A stretch of 64,000 bases of DNA from JAVBRA01 sp031548435 (GTDB taxonomy: Bacteria; Bacteroidota; Bacteroidia; Bacteroidales; Rikenellaceae), in assembly GCA_031548435.1 (NCBI GenBank), contig JAVBRA010000003.1:28883-92882 (forward strand). The letters are read 5' to 3'. The translations under genes were made by a program, and so were the position numbers. Below are positions 23,830 through 31,655 of the stretch, one piece after another (the stretch's first letter is position 1; the number at the start of each line of letters is the position of its first letter). The notes under the pieces are model-generated. The model saw only the letters and a program-made list of their open reading frames with translations. It was not told where the DNA came from and did no database searches.

Positions 23830-24579
23830 TCATAATCCATGCATACTTTTGATTAATTCCCATTCTGCTTCCGTCATAGATCTGCCCATGTTAAGGTAGT
23901 ATCCATACAATTTAACTATCTCTTCCTCGAACTCCTTGTCGGTTCCGTCAAAAGAACTTCTCTCAACGTTCGCCGTCACCACACCCTCCTCATATTTTTC
24001 GATCTTCACAAACTGGTCGTATAGATCGTAATACATTACGATCCCTGTGAAATTGCAAAGATTCGCATTCAAAAAGTATTCACTGTTAAGGTCTTCCGGT
24101 TGGGGAGGATTAAGCGTCTCAAAAAAGGCGATCGTCGGGATATAAAACCGCATATAGATATCGGATGTCCGGGTATCAATGGACAACTTCTGAAAAGCAA
24201 GAACATGTCCACTTGGAGTAGCTTGCTCCCAATTTGTGTATAAGAACGGATAATACTGGTGTTCGGGTTTTATCGGAACAATCACATTATTTGCATCCAT
24301 TGAGTCAATTACAGCATCGGCCCAGATCGGCTCGAAATCACCGGAGTTGAGCCTATAACCATAATACAATTCATGCTCATGTATTTGAGAACTGTTTTCC
24401 TGCTCTGTCAGCCCTGTGCGAAATTTCAGTGTTTTTGAGTTTTCTTTCTCAAATATCTTTTCTGCTTTTGCAATCGTTTTCGACTGCCTGGAACCTTGAG
24501 GAACCATATAAGCTTGACTCCCCAAAGCCAAAATACAGATCACTATAAAAGAGATCAAGTGTTGTCGTTTCCTTCTCAT
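23830..24579 (-). CDS. Hypothetical secreted or membrane-anchored protein, AT-rich
   Basis: A 249-residue protein I do not recognise. It begins MRRKRQHLISFIVICILALGS, an N-terminal signal or anchor (about 8-24), followed by a globular part rich in Tyr, Phe, Glu and Asn with one cysteine and no known motif. The codons are clearly more A/T-rich than those of flanking genes, pointing to acquisition by transfer. An open frame extends upstream to 24699, but the hydrophobic start at 24579 is the natural signal peptide. It lies between tRNA-Ser and an integrase stump, and is probably cargo of a decayed element. Confidence 0.6.
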   Translation of the reverse strand: MRRKRQHLISFIVICILALGSQAYMVPQGSRQSKTIAKAEKIFEKENSKTLKFRTGLTEQENSSQIHEHELYYGYRLNSGDFEPIWADAVIDSMDANNVIVPIKPEHQYYPFLYTNWEQATPSGHVLAFQKLSIDTRTSDIYMRFYIPTIAFFETLNPPQPEDLNSEYFLNANLCNFTGIVMYYDLYDQFVKIEKYEEGVVTANVERSSFDGTDKEFEEEIVKLYGYYLNMGRSMTEAEWELIKSMHGL

Positions 24580-24599
24580 AATAGATATATTTTTGAAAT

Positions 24600-24835
24600 T
24601 GTTCTGTATGTAAATAGCTGAGTAAATCCGCCTGAATCCCGGATGCCGTTTGCCCAAGCCGGGTGCTGCATCCATTTCGTACCCGTTGTTTCTGTTCATC
24701 CCATTTCAACGCATCGATCCGATAACCGGTCGTGAACTCGATCCGTTGCCCGGCATAAGTTACCCGCATCCGGATCGGCACTCCGCACCGTTTGCGGCTT
24801 TCAAAGGGAAAGATGATGCTGCGCTTAATATTCAC
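24600..24835 (-). pseudogene. N-terminal stump of a tyrosine-type integrase
   Basis: The first 75-80 codons of a Bacteroidetes tyrosine recombinase remain: an ATG at 24835, a beta-strand start (NIKRSIIFPFESRKRCG), PIRMRVTYAGQRIEFTTGYR, DALKWDEQKQRV and TASGIQADLLSYL. This is the arm-type DNA-binding domain seen at the N-terminus of conjugative-transposon integrases. The frame then runs into unrelated sequence upstream of the hypothetical gene; the core-binding and catalytic domains (R-H-R-Y) are absent. It is a deletion remnant, with its tRNA-Ser about 1 kb away. Confidence 0.7.
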
Positions 24836-25023
24836 CCGAAATTACACCCGATAATCCAGATATGCAACGACACGCAATGATATTTTTTCATTTACAGCAA
24901 CATCCAAGCGTAGGTCGCATCCAAAAGCGGCGCGCAAAGGGTATCCGTTCCGGCTTTAATTTGCAGGCCACGGAAGATACGGTAACCGGAAAACCCAACG
25001 GCGCAGAACCTCTGGGCAATCGC
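24836..25023. other. Gene-free stretch bordering the element scar
   Basis: Together with the integrase stump this makes about 440 bp without an intact gene. The first half is AT-rich like the presumed cargo and the second returns to the host's GC-rich style. I looked for a copy of the tRNA-Ser 3' end that would mark the far attachment site and saw none. Confidence 0.4.
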
Positions 25024-25800
25024 CTATAACTCCGCCACATCGTGCAGGTCTCGGATCTTGAGATAATAGCCCGCCCCGCCCTTATGCACAATGCCGGTGA
25101 CAGATACCTCGCCCACGGGCAGGATCGAATCGGCGAACGACGCATAGCCGCTCGTACGCACACGGACGCTTCTTCCGTACAGGTCGAGCGCCTCCCGCTC
25201 CTTCTCTTCGGGATAACCGGTGGAGGAACGGGCCGCCGACACCGCCCAACTGGCCGTCCCTCCGTTGGGAAAAGTAACGCCCGCAATCCTGACCAGCCGT
25301 CCGACCATACCCTCGTCCAGTTCGGACACCCGCACCGGCAACGGACGCTCCGGCTCTTTATGTTCGACCGCCAGGTGCTTGTCTATAAGCGTTTTGTTGT
25401 TGATATAGGTCAACTGCCAATGCTCCGCCCCCCGGATTCCCATCTGGTACATCCCCTCGCGCCGGTTGATGGTGAGCCCCTGCGGCATGAGGTAGACGAC
25501 CTGTCCGCAGAGGTAGTCGTTGTGGGTGTCGTAGATGCCGGTCAGGATTTCGATGCCGCCCGTTTCGTCCTCCACAAAAAGGGTGCGGTAGAAGTTGCCG
25601 CTGCGGTCGCTGGAGGTGACCCTGCATTTCAGCAGCGCGTTGGCGGTGACGGTGGTTCCGCCCTGGACATAGAGCGCCTTGATGTCGGCCATCGTCGCAT
25701 CGGCCTGGCCGGGCAACACCTCCACCGGACGGGCCGGATCGGAGTCGTTGTACCCGCAGCCATACAACAACAGGAGCAGGATCGGGATCAATTTTTTCAT
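25024..25800 (-). CDS. DUF5689 domain lipoprotein paired with a TonB-dependent receptor
   Basis: A 258-residue outer-membrane or surface lipoprotein: signal MKKLIPILLLLLYGC with lipidated Cys15. Two halves each resemble an OB-like fold, as in DUF5689 proteins (ADIKALYVQGGTTVTANALLKC, then RTLFVEDETGGIEILTG; later GRLVRIAGVTFPNGG and SVTGIVHKGGAGYYLKIRD). Such proteins are regularly encoded next to TonB receptors in Bacteroidetes and may bind ligand or nucleic acid; their role is not settled. It starts 2 bp after the receptor stop, so the two are one operon. Confidence 0.75.
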   Translation of the reverse strand: MKKLIPILLLLLYGCGYNDSDPARPVEVLPGQADATMADIKALYVQGGTTVTANALLKCRVTSSDRSGNFYRTLFVEDETGGIEILTGIYDTHNDYLCGQVVYLMPQGLTINRREGMYQMGIRGAEHWQLTYINNKTLIDKHLAVEHKEPERPLPVRVSELDEGMVGRLVRIAGVTFPNGGTASWAVSAARSSTGYPEEKEREALDLYGRSVRVRTSGYASFADSILPVGEVSVTGIVHKGGAGYYLKIRDLHDVAEL

Positions 25801-25802
25801 CG

Positions 25803-28490
25803 TCAGAACGTATAACTTGCGGTTAGAAATACGGTCGACCCGTATCCGTAATAGTATTTCGATTCGAACGGCGCGGCGTCTTTCACCACCTGCGACTCTT
25901 TGGCCAGGGCCACCCGGCGTTGCTCGTACCCGCCGTAGACGATGCCCGTGTTGTTGCTGACGTTGTTCAGGGCCAGCGTGAACGAGAGGTAATCATCCCG
26001 CCGCACGCGAAACGTTTTGGATACGAACATGTTCACAACGAATGCATCCGGAAAGCGCTCCTGCTCCACGAGGTTTTCCCGCGAAAGGCCGTCCGCAGCC
26101 AGGGCCAGCACCCGCGCAGTCCGTCGCACCGGAGTGGCCGATACGTAGTTGTCTGAAGCATACACGGCCGAGAGCGACAGGTTGAACATGTTGCGCGACG
26201 AGTACCGGATCGTGAACGATGCCGATGCCTGCGGCGAATCGGCCAAACGCAGGCCGTTCATATACGCTTTGTCGCGGTCGGCGGTTTTGTAGCCGCTACG
26301 GTCGGAATAGAGTGTCACACAGGGATTCGAGGTGAAGCTGTTATGCGCCAGATTTCCGGCAAAAACCAGCGACAGCCCGTTCGTCACCATGATATCGGCC
26401 CCTGCCTCGATCCCTTGCCAACGGCGGTCGATGCCGCTCACGTGGGCGTTGCAGAACTCTCCCTGCACGTCGTCGTAGTACGAAAACAACTCCTGCGAAT
26501 TCCGAACCGTCAGATAGTACCCCGTCGCCCTCAACAGCACCGCGCGCCCGGCGAAAAGATACGACAGTTCGGCTCCGGCGGCGGGCTGGTTGTCGGTGGG
26601 CACGACCGTCTGGTTGCGGAACCGGGGGGCGGGAAACAGGTCGCCAGCGTACGGGGCCAGCGTGCCGTAGGTGAGATTCGCCCCAAGATGATGCTTATAA
26701 CCGAGCGGCACCGTAATCCCGGCCTTGAACAGCGACGAGCCGACCGCAATCTTTTCGGATTTCCCGAACGACCCGCCGCCCGGGAAGTTCTCCTTTTCGT
26801 ACAGCCCCTCGCGCTGATAGGCGGCGGCTTCCACACTCAGGCCCAGATAGGCTTTCAGCCGGGAATCGCCGTACGCAATGCGGCCCCACAGCTGGCGCCA
26901 GAAGGCAGTCAGGTTGTAGTTGTACCCGAACGTGTCGCCCTCGGAGACCTTGCGACCTTTCGTGCGCAGGTTGTTGTCGGTCAGGTCGCGGTAGTACTCG
27001 TCGTCGATCAGGTAACTGTCCACGTCGCAGATATACGACCCTCCCAGCAGGTCGGCCATGAGCTTGTAGTTATGGTCTTTGCGGTACGACAGCCGGACGC
27101 CGCCGGAGAGCGTCACCTCGTCCGACAGTTTTGCCGCGACGGTCGACGCAAGCGCCAGCCAGGCCGATTCGGTGATGCGTTCTTCCACGAAATAGGGCGC
27201 CGGATCGCCTTCGGAATCGTTGTTTCCGTTGGCCCGGTAAAGCGACAGCCAGTCGATGAGCGACACCGTCGGGTCGGTCTCCCACAAATGGGCCAATTGC
27301 TGGCGCGATGCGGCATCGGTCAGGTAGGACGGCATGTAGCGGTAATAGTCCGGGGCCGGAGTGCGGGCGTCGATCCACCCCAGCGCCGAGTAGCCCGACT
27401 CTGCAGCCGAACCCAGCAGCGAAGTTTGCAGGTCGACCCGGTCGGCGAGACGGTTGCGAGAGGTCAGGATGGCCGTAGGGGCATTGTAAGTGCGCACGCG
27501 CGAGTTGCGGAGTTTTCCGTTCTGATAGCCGGCGTACGGATTATAGGCGTTGCTGCCGTAAAGCGCGAACGCCTCGCGCGTGGACGGCCCGCGTTGCCCC
27601 GCTTCGGACGGCGAGTCGGTGACGATCAATTCCAACGAATTGTGGCGGTCGATCTGTTTCGACACATCCGCCAAATAGCCCCAGCTGTCGGTGTAAACCC
27701 CGTCGAAGTAGCCGTCGCGCCCCCAGCGGCGAGTCAGGCCGACAACCCCGCTCCACCCCCCGGCCGACCCCAGCCACGAGGCGACGTAGAGGCGGTTGGC
27801 GTAACTGCGCGTTGAATAGGCATACGACACCTTGGTGCGGGCCGAGCGACGCGGCGGAACCCGCATCTGTTCCGTGCCGCCGAACAGTCCCAAGGCCCCT
27901 TCAACCGGAGTGATCCCCGCCCCGAAATCCGTCGTGCCGGCGATGAACCCCAATTGCGCAAGCATCTGGTAGTTGTTGTATCCCGAAACAGGATCCGACA
28001 GGTCGATGCCGTTGAAATACGTCTTGGAATAACGGGAGTCCAGTCCGCGCGGGCGGAAGCGGGTGAACAGGAAGTCGTAGCTGCGGTTGTAATACAGGTC
28101 GTTGTCGGCCACCACGGCAAACGGGGCGGCCTGTTCCTCATCGTTATAGGCCTGGACGGGCTCCTCGATGGTTTCGGCACAGGGCAGGAGCGCGATCTCG
28201 CCCGCATTCATGTTCCGGTCGTGCGGCGAGGCTGAAAAAGAGGCGGAAGCGTACCCCGCGGCCGATACCGTGAACAAATACTCCCCGGCCGCGAGAGGCT
28301 TCACCGAGAAGTATCCGTCCGGGTTCGAATAGGCGAAAATGGAGTCGGCCCCTTCCGTCCGGATTTTGGCGAACTTGATCCCCGATCCGGTTCCGGCATC
28401 CACAATACGCCCGTATACCGACAGCGCCGGCTGTCCGCACAGAGCCATGTGCACAAAGGCCAAAAGGGCCGCAAGCGCAAATTTTTTCAA
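25803..28490 (-). CDS. TonB-dependent receptor with N-terminal carboxypeptidase-like domain
   Basis: Outer-membrane active transporter, 895 residues. A signal peptide (about 1-19, ending CGQ) is followed by a carboxypeptidase-regulatory-like beta domain (YGRIVDAGTGSGIKFAKI, PDGYFSVKPLAAGEYLFTV; about 24-100). The plug (about 120-230) is divergent, with RGLDSRYSKTYFNGIDLSD where plug domains carry their RG...VNG signature. The rest is a beta-barrel ending in ASYTF with the terminal aromatic. No SusD partner follows; a DUF5689 lipoprotein does. The substrate cannot be read from sequence. Its promoter carries a perfect palindrome (28533-28549), suggesting a dedicated repressor or activator. Confidence 0.88.
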   Translation of the reverse strand: MKKFALAALLAFVHMALCGQPALSVYGRIVDAGTGSGIKFAKIRTEGADSIFAYSNPDGYFSVKPLAAGEYLFTVSAAGYASASFSASPHDRNMNAGEIALLPCAETIEEPVQAYNDEEQAAPFAVVADNDLYYNRSYDFLFTRFRPRGLDSRYSKTYFNGIDLSDPVSGYNNYQMLAQLGFIAGTTDFGAGITPVEGALGLFGGTEQMRVPPRRSARTKVSYAYSTRSYANRLYVASWLGSAGGWSGVVGLTRRWGRDGYFDGVYTDSWGYLADVSKQIDRHNSLELIVTDSPSEAGQRGPSTREAFALYGSNAYNPYAGYQNGKLRNSRVRTYNAPTAILTSRNRLADRVDLQTSLLGSAAESGYSALGWIDARTPAPDYYRYMPSYLTDAASRQQLAHLWETDPTVSLIDWLSLYRANGNNDSEGDPAPYFVEERITESAWLALASTVAAKLSDEVTLSGGVRLSYRKDHNYKLMADLLGGSYICDVDSYLIDDEYYRDLTDNNLRTKGRKVSEGDTFGYNYNLTAFWRQLWGRIAYGDSRLKAYLGLSVEAAAYQREGLYEKENFPGGGSFGKSEKIAVGSSLFKAGITVPLGYKHHLGANLTYGTLAPYAGDLFPAPRFRNQTVVPTDNQPAAGAELSYLFAGRAVLLRATGYYLTVRNSQELFSYYDDVQGEFCNAHVSGIDRRWQGIEAGADIMVTNGLSLVFAGNLAHNSFTSNPCVTLYSDRSGYKTADRDKAYMNGLRLADSPQASASFTIRYSSRNMFNLSLSAVYASDNYVSATPVRRTARVLALAADGLSRENLVEQERFPDAFVVNMFVSKTFRVRRDDYLSFTLALNNVSNNTGIVYGGYEQRRVALAKESQVVKDAAPFESKYYYGYGSTVFLTASYTF

Positions 28491-28516
28491 GCAGGGGTTG
28501 TTGGTTAGCAGTCAAG

Positions 28517-28524
28517 CAAAGATA
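28517..28524 (-). promoter_or_regulatory. -7 box of the TonB receptor operon
   Basis: TATCTTTG on the minus strand, 26 nt before the ATG at 28490. Confidence 0.55.
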
Positions 28525-28532
28525 AGATTTGT

Positions 28533-28549
28533 TTCGGAATTATTCCGAA
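28533..28549. promoter_or_regulatory. Palindrome, possible operator of the TonB receptor operon
   Basis: TTCGGAATTATTCCGAA is a perfect 8-bp inverted repeat around one central base. It lies just upstream of the -7 box, between it and the expected -33 position, where a bound dimeric regulator would block or reshape polymerase binding. The regulator is unknown. Confidence 0.5.
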
Positions 28550-28572
28550 TCCCGCTATCGGATCGGGAAATA

Positions 28573-28604
28573 AAAAAACTCCCTGCCGAAACAGGGAGTT
28601 TTTC
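28573..28604 (-). terminator. Terminator after the M60 peptidase gene
   Basis: AAAAACTCCCTG-TTTCGG-CAGGGAGTTTTTTTA on the minus strand, 17 nt past the stop, with T- and A-runs on both sides. It separates this operon from the TonB receptor promoter. Confidence 0.85.
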
Positions 28605-28620
28605 ATCCGGAACCCGGGAG

Positions 28621-30222
28621 CTATTTCTGTCCGCCGGGGGTATACGGGAAATTATACGGCATCCACACCGGGTATTTATCCACAGCGCCTTTTACCGAGT
28701 CGGAGACCGGAATGCCCCAGGTCAGGAAAAACGGCATCAGGTTGTGGCCCGTGGCGTCGGAAAAGTAGGTGACCAGATCGTCGATCTTCTTCTGGTTGGC
28801 GGCAGCCTGCCGGGCTTCCCATTGGGCGCGGAGGGCTTCACGCTCTTCTTCCGAGAGATCGCGGCCCCGCTCTCCCCGCTGGCGCCCTTCCTGTTGAGCG
28901 GGCACTTCGTTGAAGCGGCGGAAGGCATCCTTGAACGGCTGCCACCCGAAATCGGTCTGGATCTGGCGGAAGGTCACCAGGCCCAGGAACGGGCTGGCCT
29001 GCCACTCTTCGAATTTGGCCCCGTTGGCGAAATATTCGTCCATCATTTTGCGGGTTTCGACCATCGAGATGCCGCTGTGCGCGCCGTCGCGCCCCTTAAG
29101 CACCTGGTCGAAAATATAAAGCGAGAAGAAATTGACGCTCACCTCCGTCGTGCCGTTGAACACCCAGTCTTGCACATTCTGCATGTTGTGCCCGATCTCG
29201 TGGAAGAAGCCCCAGTTGGCGCCTCCGTTGCTCGGGCGCATCAGTTTGTCGGGGTCGGAGATGGAACTCTCGGTTTCCAGCCCCACCTCGGGGCAGTGGT
29301 GCGCCATGATGGGGTAACCGCTGTGCATGAAGCCGCCGCCGATGTGCACGTCCGATACGATGCGCTGCTTGCGGAAGAACGGCGTGGGAATTTGCGCCAG
29401 ATCGTAGCATGCGCCCACGATCAGATCCCAGGCATGGGCTTTCTCGGTCGGGTCGGCGATCTGCCTGAGCGAGTTGGTCGAGATGGTCAGAATGATGTTG
29501 TCCGACTCCAGCTCACCCCATGGCGCGCCGGTGTCCTTCACCATCTCGGCCCACTGGGCGTCGGTGGTTTGTCCCAGCACATAGTGGGGGGCCATTACGG
29601 CGCCTTCGATCTTGAAGTCGCCCGTGAAAGCGGGAGCCTTGGGATCGCAGGTCAGGTACACCAGCCCGCCGAAAGGATTCGCGATCGTAGTCTTTTTTTC
29701 TTTCAATTCGCGCGAGTTAACGATCAGCGGCATGCGCCTCCAATCCTCTTCGGCGGCCACCCAGTAGTTGAGGTTGTCGCTGTGGCAGCCGATCTGCACC
29801 GAGGCCTTGCCCTGCAACTCTTTCGGGATGGTGACGGTGACGGTCTCGCCCGGAGCGGCGTACAGTCCGGTGGAGTACATGGTCGGATTGCCCGCACCGG
29901 AATAATGCAGTTTCGCAACGATGTTGGTCAGGTTGGCGGGAATGGGCGCGTGCGAAACCGTGACGGTTTTCGTGATTCTGGGAGCCGTTGTCGGAACGCT
30001 GCCGGGGAAACAGGCCGCCGACGGATGGGCTTTCACCTGCTTGGCCGGGAGGTCGAGCACCTTCACGCAATAGTCGAAAATTTGCTTGCGCTCTTCGGTT
30101 TTTGCCTTCGAGAAGCGCTTGGTGGCCGAAATGATCACCGTGTCGGCCAGCGTTACCTGCGCGGTTGCCGCGATGGCCATCGCCATAAAAAGGACAGTGG
30201 CGCTGAGTCTTTTCATCATCAT
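28621..30222 (-). CDS. M60 family (enhancin-like) metallopeptidase, secreted
   Basis: A 533-residue zinc peptidase with a signal peptide (about 1-21, ending ATAQ). The M60 gluzincin signature is complete: HEIGH (His341, Glu342, His345) followed by the third ligand Glu360 in NGTTEVSVNFF. Upstream beta-rich regions (VTVSHAPIPANLTNIV, AGNPTMYSTGLYAAPGETVTVTI) match the M60 accessory domain. Gut bacterial M60 proteins cleave mucin-type O-glycoproteins, so host mucin is a plausible substrate. No separate carbohydrate-binding module is seen. An acidic-basic linker (about 455-495) breaks the C-terminal part. It is cotranscribed with the malY-like gene 15 bp upstream. Confidence 0.92.
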   Translation of the reverse strand: MMMKRLSATVLFMAMAIAATAQVTLADTVIISATKRFSKAKTEERKQIFDYCVKVLDLPAKQVKAHPSAACFPGSVPTTAPRITKTVTVSHAPIPANLTNIVAKLHYSGAGNPTMYSTGLYAAPGETVTVTIPKELQGKASVQIGCHSDNLNYWVAAEEDWRRMPLIVNSRELKEKKTTIANPFGGLVYLTCDPKAPAFTGDFKIEGAVMAPHYVLGQTTDAQWAEMVKDTGAPWGELESDNIILTISTNSLRQIADPTEKAHAWDLIVGACYDLAQIPTPFFRKQRIVSDVHIGGGFMHSGYPIMAHHCPEVGLETESSISDPDKLMRPSNGGANWGFFHEIGHNMQNVQDWVFNGTTEVSVNFFSLYIFDQVLKGRDGAHSGISMVETRKMMDEYFANGAKFEEWQASPFLGLVTFRQIQTDFGWQPFKDAFRRFNEVPAQQEGRQRGERGRDLSEEEREALRAQWEARQAAANQKKIDDLVTYFSDATGHNLMPFFLTWGIPVSDSVKGAVDKYPVWMPYNFPYTPGGQK

Positions 30223-30237
30223 ATTTTGGTTTTGGGG

Positions 30238-31410
30238 TTAAAGTTTGTCGTACGCTTCTTTCAGTTGCCGCATGGCCTGTTCGATCGTAGCCCGGGGCGA
30301 GGCGATGTTCACCCGCACGAACCCTTCGCCTTCGGGGCCGAACATTGTGCCGGAGTTGACCGCCAGCCGGGCCCGGTTGATGAAAAAGTCCTCCAGTTGC
30401 GGCTGCGCCAGCCCCAGTTGGCGGCAGTCGAACCACATGAGGTAGGTGGCCTCGGGCTTGACGGTCTTGATCCGGGGCATGTTGGTTTGCACGAAATCGA
30501 CAACGTAGTTCATGGTGTCGCTCAGGTACCCGTTCAGGTCGTCGACCCATTGGGGCCCGTGGGTGTAGGCCGCCTCCAGCGCGACGGCGCCGAAGATGTT
30601 GCCCTGGTCGACATGGTATTTCTCAGCCTCCTTTTGGTAGCGTTCCCGCAGCTTTCCGTCGGGTATGATGCACGCCGAGGTCGAAAGTCCGGCCGTGTTG
30701 AACGTCTTCGAAGCCGCCAGCGAGGTGAGCGTGATGCCGGCGATCTCGTCCGACAGGGAAGCCAGATGGAGGTGCCGGCACGGCTCCTGAACCAGATCGT
30801 GATGGATCTCGTCAGAGAGGATGAGGGCGCCGTGCTTGAGGCAGAGCCTGCCGATGCCCATGAGTTCGTCCCGGGTGAATGCACGGCCCACCGGGTTGTG
30901 CGGATTGCAGAGGATGAGCATTTTAGCCCCCTGCAACTTTTTGTCGAGATCGTCGAAGTCGATGGTGTAGTACCCGTCGTTGTTGACCAGCGGCGAGCAA
31001 ACCAGCTCCCGTTCGTTCAGTTTCACCACCCGGGCAAACGGAGGGTAGACCGGAGGCTGGATCACAATCTTATCGCCCTTGTCGCTGAATGCGTTGATGG
31101 CGAACGAGATCGATGAAACGACACCGGGACAGAAGCAGACCCACCGGGGGTCGACGGCCCATCCGTGGCGGGCGCCGATCCAACCGCAAAGGGCGTTATA
31201 AAAGCCGTCGGGGCGATAGCTGTAGCTGACCGAGGGATGCAGGGCGCGGGCGCGGATCGCCTCCATGATGAAGGGAGGCGTCTCGAATTCCATGTCGGCC
31301 ACCCACAGGGGAATGAGGTCGTCGCGGCCGAAAAGCTCTTTCATCCGCCCGTGTTTCTCGCAGTGCGAGCCGGTGCGGTCGAAGCAGTTGTCAAAGCAGT
31401 GTCGGGGCAT
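30238..31410 (-). CDS. MalY/PatB family PLP aminotransferase (probable cystathionine beta-lyase)
   Basis: A 390-residue fold-type I PLP enzyme, close to E. coli MalY in length. Motifs: LIPLWVADMEFETPPFI (MalY-type start), NPHNPVGRAFTRDEL, LILSDEIHHDLV with the Asp that pairs with the cofactor, and SLAASKTFNTAGL with the Schiff-base Lys235. This family removes sulfur from cystathionine or cysteine and some members regulate transcription. I chose the start at 31410, because the -7 box TATATTTG (31433-31440) lies within a longer open frame. The M60 gene follows 15 bp downstream, an unexpected partner. Confidence 0.88.
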   Translation of the reverse strand: MPRHCFDNCFDRTGSHCEKHGRMKELFGRDDLIPLWVADMEFETPPFIMEAIRARALHPSVSYSYRPDGFYNALCGWIGARHGWAVDPRWVCFCPGVVSSISFAINAFSDKGDKIVIQPPVYPPFARVVKLNERELVCSPLVNNDGYYTIDFDDLDKKLQGAKMLILCNPHNPVGRAFTRDELMGIGRLCLKHGALILSDEIHHDLVQEPCRHLHLASLSDEIAGITLTSLAASKTFNTAGLSTSACIIPDGKLRERYQKEAEKYHVDQGNIFGAVALEAAYTHGPQWVDDLNGYLSDTMNYVVDFVQTNMPRIKTVKPEATYLMWFDCRQLGLAQPQLEDFFINRARLAVNSGTMFGPEGEGFVRVNIASPRATIEQAMRQLKEAYDKL

Positions 31411-31432
31411 TGATATTTCTTTAAAAAGTCCA

Positions 31433-31440
31433 CAAATATA
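31433..31440 (-). promoter_or_regulatory. -7 box of the malY-M60 operon
   Basis: TATATTTG on the minus strand, 22 nt before the ATG at 31410, which it helps to fix. Confidence 0.55.
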
Positions 31441-31628
31441 AGAAACTGATTTGAATTTCCTAACGAAATTCTTCCATCGCATGTCGCCGGACGATTTTCG
31501 CGGCAAATTTTGGAGACGACGGATTTTCCCTGCCGAGAAAATTTGTTGTGAAAAGCGGCGGCGGCGGGCACGAGAGCATGAATCCGGGAAATTTAAAGCA
31601 GTTTCTACCCTTTTTCTAAAATTAACCG

Positions 31629-31636
31629 TAACTTTG
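31629..31636 (+). promoter_or_regulatory. -7 box of the rluB-like gene
   Basis: TAACTTTG, 19 nt before the ATG, gives a very short leader. The preceding 31441-31628 has no recognisable feature. Confidence 0.5.
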
Positions 31637-31655
31637 CGACCTATTTCAACGATCT

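Noticed and set aside
28339..31116. A 925-codon open frame on the plus strand across the M60 and malY-like genes
   Set aside because: It crosses gene boundaries, the terminator and the promoter of real minus-strand genes; its composition (His, Arg, Gly, Val rich) is that of an antisense shadow.
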